Source of the DNA: Phycisphaeraceae bacterium
GTDB taxonomy: Bacteria; Planctomycetota; Phycisphaerae; Phycisphaerales; UBA1924
NCBI GenBank assembly: GCA_009827215.1
Contig: WUAJ01000073.1
Span: 1 to 9,776, forward strand
Direction: 5' to 3'
DNA: 9,776 bases
Under the pieces are notes generated by a model. That model was not told the DNA's origin, made no database searches, and saw only the letters and a list, made by a program, of their open reading frames with translations. How positions within the stretch are numbered: position 1 is the first letter of the stretch; each line of letters begins with the position of its first letter. A program made the translations under genes and the position numbers. Positions 6,038 to 9,776 of this stretch are shown here, piece by piece.

Positions 6038-6055
6038 ACCACCCAACTAGGTGGT
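6038..6055 (-). promoter_or_regulatory. Second leader inverted repeat upstream of the 5322-5987 gene
   Basis: ACCACC (6038-6043) and GGTGGT (6050-6055) pair around a six-base loop. On the plus strand it is followed by TTTTCT and resembles a weak terminator, but no plus-strand gene precedes it, so a role in the minus-strand leader or as an operator is more likely. Confidence 0.35.
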
Positions 6056-6061
6056 TTTCTC

Positions 6062-6089
6062 CATACTACAGGAAACATGGTTCAATATG
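6062..6089 (-). promoter_or_regulatory. Bipartite promoter-like motif of the 5322-5987 gene
   Basis: On the minus strand CATATTGAA (6081-6089) is followed after 13 bases by AGTATG (6062-6067). The same pair with 14 bases between occurs upstream of the PEP-CTERM-like gene at 5124. It may be a shared promoter or regulator site; TTGAAC could be a -35 element, but spacing to any -10 is unusual. Confidence 0.3.
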
Positions 6090-6141
6090 TGTTTGTGGCG
6101 GGTTAATCCCGTAAGTCGCTATAGAGCATGGTGATAAGCGG

Positions 6142-7638
6142 TTAAGAGTTTGTGGATTCAGACTCCGCTGTTCTCTTGATCCCTCTAAGCATCCCTCGAA
6201 ACACAATGCCGTGGAATGGGAGCACGCAATACCAGTACAGGATGCCGAGGATGCCCTTTGGTCGAAAGCGTGCGGTCATCGTCATCGCAGTTGAAGGGGA
6301 TGTACTCGATTCGTCCTGCCCAGGATCGAGTTGAAACTGGAGCGTTGCTACTCCCGGCAGTTTCATTTCTGCGCGGAGTGCGAGTGAGCGATTCTGTTCA
6401 ATCCCAATCACGCGCCAGAAGTCGAGGGACTCTCCGAACTCAACACGATCTGGGTCTCTGCGACCACGACGCAGACCTGGTCCTCCGACCAGGGTGTCCA
6501 TCCATCCCCTCAACTTCCAGAGCAGATCTGCGGCGTACCAGCCGTGTCCGCCACCGATCCTGCAGATCGCTATGAAGACTTGCTCGCATGATGCTTGAAT
6601 ATCGATCGTGCGTTGGTCTTCGTAGGTTGTCCCGCCGGCCCAATCTGGATCTCCAGGGATCGGACCAGCGACGGACCATCGTGTCTGCACATCGTTACTC
6701 TCGATGCGAACGAGTGCTTTCTCGATCGCTTCCCGAACTCCCATCGGTTGGTGGGGCATTAACCGTTGTGCCGAATCATTGGTGACCACCACGCGATTGC
6801 GTAAGCCATCCGCAAGCGGTCTTGCGATCCGGTATGACACCGGAGTGACGAGACTGATCCATCCGGAGCTCAGTCTCGGAGTGAGCACTGGGACAGGCAG
6901 AATGATCTGCTTGGGGAGATGCAGCGACGCGGCCATCGTGCGCATCAGCTCATGATAAGGCTCAATATCCGCGCCACCGATCTCAAGAACCTGCCCCGCA
7001 GTTTCAGGAACCTCCAAGCATCGTACAAGATAGTGGAGCACATCCGCGATCGCGATAGGTTGCGATTCGGTCTTGACCCACGATGGGGTGATCATGATCG
7101 GCAATCGTTCGACGAGATATCGCAGGATCTCGAATGACACCGATCCCGATCCGATGATCATCGCGGCCCGAAAGATCGTGACCTGCACTCCGGTTGATGC
7201 GAGCACCTCTTCAACTTCCCGGCGCGATCGCAGATGTTCGCTCAGCAAGCTGTCGCCATCACCGAGCCCGCCGAGATAGATGATCCGCTTGACACCAGCA
7301 TCGTGTGCTGCTTGGGCGAAGTTTGATGCGAGCTGCCGATCCCGATCCGCATATTCTTTCCCGCTCGCTTCCATCGAGTGCACGAGGTAGTACGCTGAGT
7401 CGCAGCCCTCGAGTACTTCAGCGAGCGCCCCTATGTCAGAGAGGTCGCTCTGCGCAACATCAATCCGTTCGTGATTCCTCCAAGTCCGATCGTCTAGCTT
7501 CCGAGGCTCGCGCGCGATGCAGCGGACTTGGTATCCTTCATCGATCAGAACCGGGACAAGCCGACCACCCACATACCCGGTTGGTCCAGTGACTGCGATG
7601 GTGGTTTGATTTGTGCGATCCCGATCGGTATCCGGCAT
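6142..7638 (-). CDS. SDR family NAD(P)-binding protein with C-terminal DUF2867 (YbjT-like)
   Basis: This is a 498-residue cytosolic protein similar to E. coli YbjT (476 residues), a predicted NAD(P)-dependent oxidoreductase of unknown substrate. The N-terminal Rossmann domain carries TGPTGYVGG, a GxxGxxG dinucleotide-binding loop at residues 17-25. It is followed by YYLVHSMEASG and GVKRIIYLGGLGDG, typical of NmrA-like atypical SDRs. The middle matches YbjT landmarks: LRSRREVE, GSGSVSFEILRYLVERLPIM and IADVLHYLV. The C-terminal part (about 330-490) is DUF2867, including IGGGHGWYAADLLWKLRGWM and GILGILYWYCVLPFHG. The ATG at 7638 is preferred; an in-frame TTG at 7659 would add seven residues (MIEYSAD), and neither start has a clear ribosome binding site. 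It lies 66 bp after the topoisomerase VI A gene with no terminator between, so read-through from that operon is possible. No terminator was found after it either. Confidence 0.88.
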   Translation of the reverse strand: MPDTDRDRTNQTTIAVTGPTGYVGGRLVPVLIDEGYQVRCIAREPRKLDDRTWRNHERIDVAQSDLSDIGALAEVLEGCDSAYYLVHSMEASGKEYADRDRQLASNFAQAAHDAGVKRIIYLGGLGDGDSLLSEHLRSRREVEEVLASTGVQVTIFRAAMIIGSGSVSFEILRYLVERLPIMITPSWVKTESQPIAIADVLHYLVRCLEVPETAGQVLEIGGADIEPYHELMRTMAASLHLPKQIILPVPVLTPRLSSGWISLVTPVSYRIARPLADGLRNRVVVTNDSAQRLMPHQPMGVREAIEKALVRIESNDVQTRWSVAGPIPGDPDWAGGTTYEDQRTIDIQASCEQVFIAICRIGGGHGWYAADLLWKLRGWMDTLVGGPGLRRGRRDPDRVEFGESLDFWRVIGIEQNRSLALRAEMKLPGVATLQFQLDPGQDESSTSPSTAMTMTARFRPKGILGILYWYCVLPFHGIVFRGMLRGIKRTAESESTNS

Positions 7639-7704
7639 ATCAGCACTGTATTCGATCAAGCATCACTTCGTGACGCAGATTCGCTATGCGCATTCACAGA
7701 GGGG

Positions 7705-8931
7705 TTATCCAAGCCAATCCTTCGCTTTGAGCCGTGCCGGCACATACTCCTCAGTGACATAGCTGATGTCTTTGGTGATCAGGGATTCCACTTCCATCTT
7801 GAAGCCGTTGGAGAGCATTTTCTTGATCTCCTTCTGCCACTGTTTGTTCTTCTCGAACCATGGGTACGCCGCGATCTGTTTGGCGCGTTTTATGTCGCGA
7901 TCGTTGAGCGAGATCTTGACATCATCGCTCAGGTCACAGCGTTCGAAATCGATCGAGCGGATCCCGAGGTACTTCGCTTCGGGGATCGCGAGACGCGAGG
8001 ACTCGAACGCGAGAGAGATCGATCCCTGCTTGATCACGCTGTAGATGTAGTGCCCCCAAGGGTCACAATCGAGCAGGCAGTACACCGGGAGCCCGTGTTC
8101 TTTGTTGAGACGATGGAGCATGCGCCGCACGCCGCGTGTGGGCTGTCCGGATCCTTCGGTGAGGATGCAATTGTGTTTTTCCCAGAAGCGGTCCTCGTTG
8201 AAGCGTTGCCAGACCGTGTCTTTCTCGACATGGAGTATGAACTTCGCTTTCACATCCTTGAACTGGATGACCTCTGGCTCGCAGATACTCGGGATCGCGT
8301 ATCCGCCGGACCCCATCTTTCTGCAGTTGATCTCGTCGCCGTTGTCCACAACCGTGATGTTCCCGACCATCGTCCCACGCTTCTTCGCAAAGATATGGAG
8401 TTCTTCGCGCAGCGAACCGAGCGAGACCTCGAGGTCTTCGAGGATGCCGTCGGATTCGGTCTGGTCGTCGAAGGTCTTCTCTTTGGTCCCCTCGATCGTG
8501 TGGAGCGACTTGTAGAACATCCCACGAAGCGAGAGCGTCTTGTCCGCTTGGAGGAGTTCATCGACGGACTTGCCGTGCAGGAGCGTCTGCATGAACTTGC
8601 GAGCTTGTCCGAGGTTGAAGAGCTGCCGCGTCCCGACGGAGTCGCCCATCTCGAGGATGCCCTTCTTCGCGTTCCAGTTCGTGTTGGACGCGGCTCGGAT
8701 CGGGACATCCATCTCGGGTTCTTTGTCCGCGTGCACCGCCGTGACGATGCTCTGCGCCATCGCGCTGAGCTTGACGGAGGTCTCCTGATCCCGCTTGCCC
8801 GCTTTGTTGGTGCGAGCGACGGAGGATTTGGCCAGAGCTTTCTTCGCGGTCTTCTTGGTCGTCTTCTTGGCTACTTTTTTCTTGGTAACCTTCTTCTTGA
8901 CGACTTTCTTTTTGGTGACTTTCTTTGCCAT
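7705..8931 (-). CDS. top6A: DNA topoisomerase VI subunit A (Spo11-like) with Lys-rich N-terminal tail
   Basis: This is the DNA-cleaving subunit of the type IIB topoisomerase, which makes a double-strand break through a tyrosyl-DNA link and, with ATP-hydrolysing subunit B, passes another duplex through it. Residues 1-37 are a basic tail of K-rich repeats (VTKKK, VVKKK, VAKK, TTKK) with 18 Lys in the first 35 residues. It is absent from archaeal enzymes as I know them. The winged-helix (CAP-like) domain follows, with the catalytic motif LRGMFYKS, Tyr140. The Toprim metal site is visible as Glu236 in HVEKDTV and DCDPWG with Asp288 and Asp290, all intact. The length of 408 is slightly above the usual 360-380 because of the tail. 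The ATG at 8931 lies three bases after the stop of the HD-domain gene, indicating tight coupling. A fully plus-strand ORF opposite it is a shadow. Confidence 0.95.
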   Translation of the reverse strand: MAKKVTKKKVVKKKVTKKKVAKKTTKKTAKKALAKSSVARTNKAGKRDQETSVKLSAMAQSIVTAVHADKEPEMDVPIRAASNTNWNAKKGILEMGDSVGTRQLFNLGQARKFMQTLLHGKSVDELLQADKTLSLRGMFYKSLHTIEGTKEKTFDDQTESDGILEDLEVSLGSLREELHIFAKKRGTMVGNITVVDNGDEINCRKMGSGGYAIPSICEPEVIQFKDVKAKFILHVEKDTVWQRFNEDRFWEKHNCILTEGSGQPTRGVRRMLHRLNKEHGLPVYCLLDCDPWGHYIYSVIKQGSISLAFESSRLAIPEAKYLGIRSIDFERCDLSDDVKISLNDRDIKRAKQIAAYPWFEKNKQWQKEIKKMLSNGFKMEVESLITKDISYVTEEYVPARLKAKDWLG

Positions 8932-8934
8932 GGA

Positions 8935-9561
8935 TTAGCTTTCAAGTTTCTTCAGTTCGCGCAGAATGTTTTTCTGTGCGAAAGCATTGAATTTCTGTTT
9001 TGCGACCGGAGTTAAGAATAATTCCCGCTTGAGTAAACCACTCAAAAAACTGTGCCGGCCCTGCTTGTATGTTTCGTCGTCTACATGTGCCCATTCTTGA
9101 CGAATGGCTGATGAGTATTTGTTGTAGCGGTCATCATCAGAACCAAGTATCGACATATCGGCATCGACGACGAGCTGTGCGATGTGTTGATCTGGTGTCT
9201 CGTGATGACGAGTTGCAAGCACTGCTGCAACAGCGTTTTCCCGAGTTTGAGAGTCCAGCCCCATGATCTGGCCTGCGGTATCTGCATGAATCGCACTCCT
9301 AGATTCGTTCTCTGTGTCACCCGCTATATAAACGGCATCGTGGAACCACAGTGCCAGTTCGCAAGCAACTGGAGGTTCAGTTTCGGAAATTGAGTGCAGT
9401 GTATTTACGCACTCGAATGCATGTTCGAGAGTGTGATACACACGGTTGGGTACATGGTAAAGTGCGTTAAGCAGATCCCAAAGCTCGTCGCAAGCTTGAG
9501 TGGGGACGCTCGAATGCTTGCAAAAATCACACCATGCAGAATGAGGGGTCTCTGCGATCAA
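8935..9561 (-). CDS. HD-superfamily metal-dependent phosphohydrolase (COG4339 type)
   Basis: This 208-residue cytosolic protein has the motifs of the predicted metal-dependent HD phosphohydrolase group. These are RVYHTLEHAFE (His43, His47), LWFHDAVY (the HD pair, His74-Asp75), NESRSA, ATRHHETPDQ (His119, His120) and DADMSILG (Asp133, Asp135), then YKQGRHSFLSGLLKRE. All expected metal-ligand positions appear present. Substrates for this group are not established; nucleotides or related phosphoesters are plausible from the wider HD superfamily. The start is TTG at 9561-9559, three bases after the upstream stop, with GGGGGA about six bases before it; the next in-frame Met is far inside the domain, so TTG is favoured. 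Its stop is three bases before the topoisomerase VI A start. It therefore sits inside what looks like the topoisomerase VI operon, although a functional link is only suggested by position. Confidence 0.86.
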   Translation of the reverse strand: MIAETPHSAWCDFCKHSSVPTQACDELWDLLNALYHVPNRVYHTLEHAFECVNTLHSISETEPPVACELALWFHDAVYIAGDTENESRSAIHADTAGQIMGLDSQTRENAVAAVLATRHHETPDQHIAQLVVDADMSILGSDDDRYNKYSSAIRQEWAHVDDETYKQGRHSFLSGLLKRELFLTPVAKQKFNAFAQKNILRELKKLES

Positions 9562-9564
9562 GAT

Positions 9565-9776
9565 TCATCCCCCGAACAGCCCGGCGGCCGCCTTCTTGGA
9601 TGATGACTTCTTCTTGCTCGTCCGCTTCTTCTTACTCGTCTTGCTCACACGCCTCTTCTTCACGACAGGCTTTGCTTCCGCGACCGAATCAGACTCATCA
9701 GGACCACCGATCGCGCTGTCGAGGATGATCACATCGTCCGCTTTCGCGAGCCTTCCCTGATCGTCCTTGATGAACT
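9565..9776 (-). CDS. 3' end of a gene with Lys-rich C-terminal tail, possibly topoisomerase VI subunit B
   Basis: Only the last 69 residues are in the window; the gene enters from the right edge. The visible part starts FIKDDQGRLAKADDVIILDS, continues through an acidic linker (AIGGPDESDSVAEA) and then a basic tail of about 25 residues (KKRRVSKTSKKK, RTSKKK, SSSKK). It ends AAAGLFGG before TGA. No catalytic domain is visible, so the family cannot be read directly. In many genomes the genes for topoisomerase VI subunits B and A are neighbours in the order B then A. The 3-nt spacing to the next gene and the matching basic tail on subunit A make subunit B the best guess. Other basic-tailed DNA-binding proteins remain possible. 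The frame is certain from its continuity; the product name is an inference. Confidence 0.6.
   Translation of the reverse strand, partial: FIKDDQGRLAKADDVIILDSAIGGPDESDSVAEAKPVVKKRRVSKTSKKKRTSKKKSSSKKAAAGLFGG

Noticed and set aside
6104..6116. Near-palindrome CGGGTTAATCCCG downstream of the SDR gene.
   Set aside because: Only four clean pairs and no T tract, so it cannot be supported as a terminator or operator.
7528..9015. A 495-codon plus-strand open frame opposite topoisomerase VI A and the start of the SDR gene.
   Set aside because: It is antisense to a gene with clear catalytic motifs and has no recognisable domain. Its C-terminal Leu/Phe-rich part is just the reverse of the Lys-rich tail codons.
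1..9776. CRISPR arrays, tRNA or rRNA genes, insertion sequences and phage attachment sites.
   Set aside because: No regularly spaced repeats, cloverleaf sequences, transposase motifs or long direct repeats were seen by eye.

Overview
The window looks like chromosomal DNA from a planctomycete of the Phycisphaerae type. Three short secreted proteins end in a VP.P–hydrophobic–Arg-rich tail, which is the planctomycete form of PEP-CTERM. One secreted protein ends in a single dockerin-like repeat followed by a Gly-Cys terminus. Several proteins carry lysine-rich, histone-H1-like tails, and there is a bacterial topoisomerase VI. The taxon is inferred from protein style only, since no rRNA or other marker is present.

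Layout. Bases 1-1040 (+) hold the catalytic half of a prolyl oligopeptidase, closed by a strong intrinsic terminator. Bases 1120-1659 (+) encode a DUF1801 protein with a lysine-rich N-terminal tail. It ends one base short of a convergent gene. Everything from 1661 to the right edge is on the minus strand. First comes a 160-residue miniature flagellin (1661-2143). Next is a block of five secreted-protein genes (2235-5987): one small exported protein of unknown family, three PEP-CTERM-like proteins and one dockerin-type protein. Four of these five are followed by their own intrinsic terminator, so most look like single-gene units. Several have inverted repeats in their leaders. Then comes a YbjT-like SDR/DUF2867 protein (6142-7638).

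The right end (7705-9776, read right to left) is a tight gene string. It starts with the 3' end of a gene whose product has a Lys-rich C-terminus, followed 3 nt later by a COG4339-type HD phosphohydrolase. After another 3 nt comes topoisomerase VI subunit A, which has a catalytic Tyr, a Toprim domain and its own Lys-rich N-terminal tail. The truncated gene is most simply topoisomerase VI subunit B, but the visible part is only tail, so this is an inference from position.

The most notable features are the topoisomerase VI operon with an HD hydrolase inserted and opposed basic tails, the same tail reused on DUF1801, and the flagellin reduced to its two terminal helical regions. I found no tRNA, rRNA, CRISPR array or insertion sequence. 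No gene-free stretch exceeds 300 bases; the longest, 4242-4527, holds a leader, an inverted repeat and a terminator.
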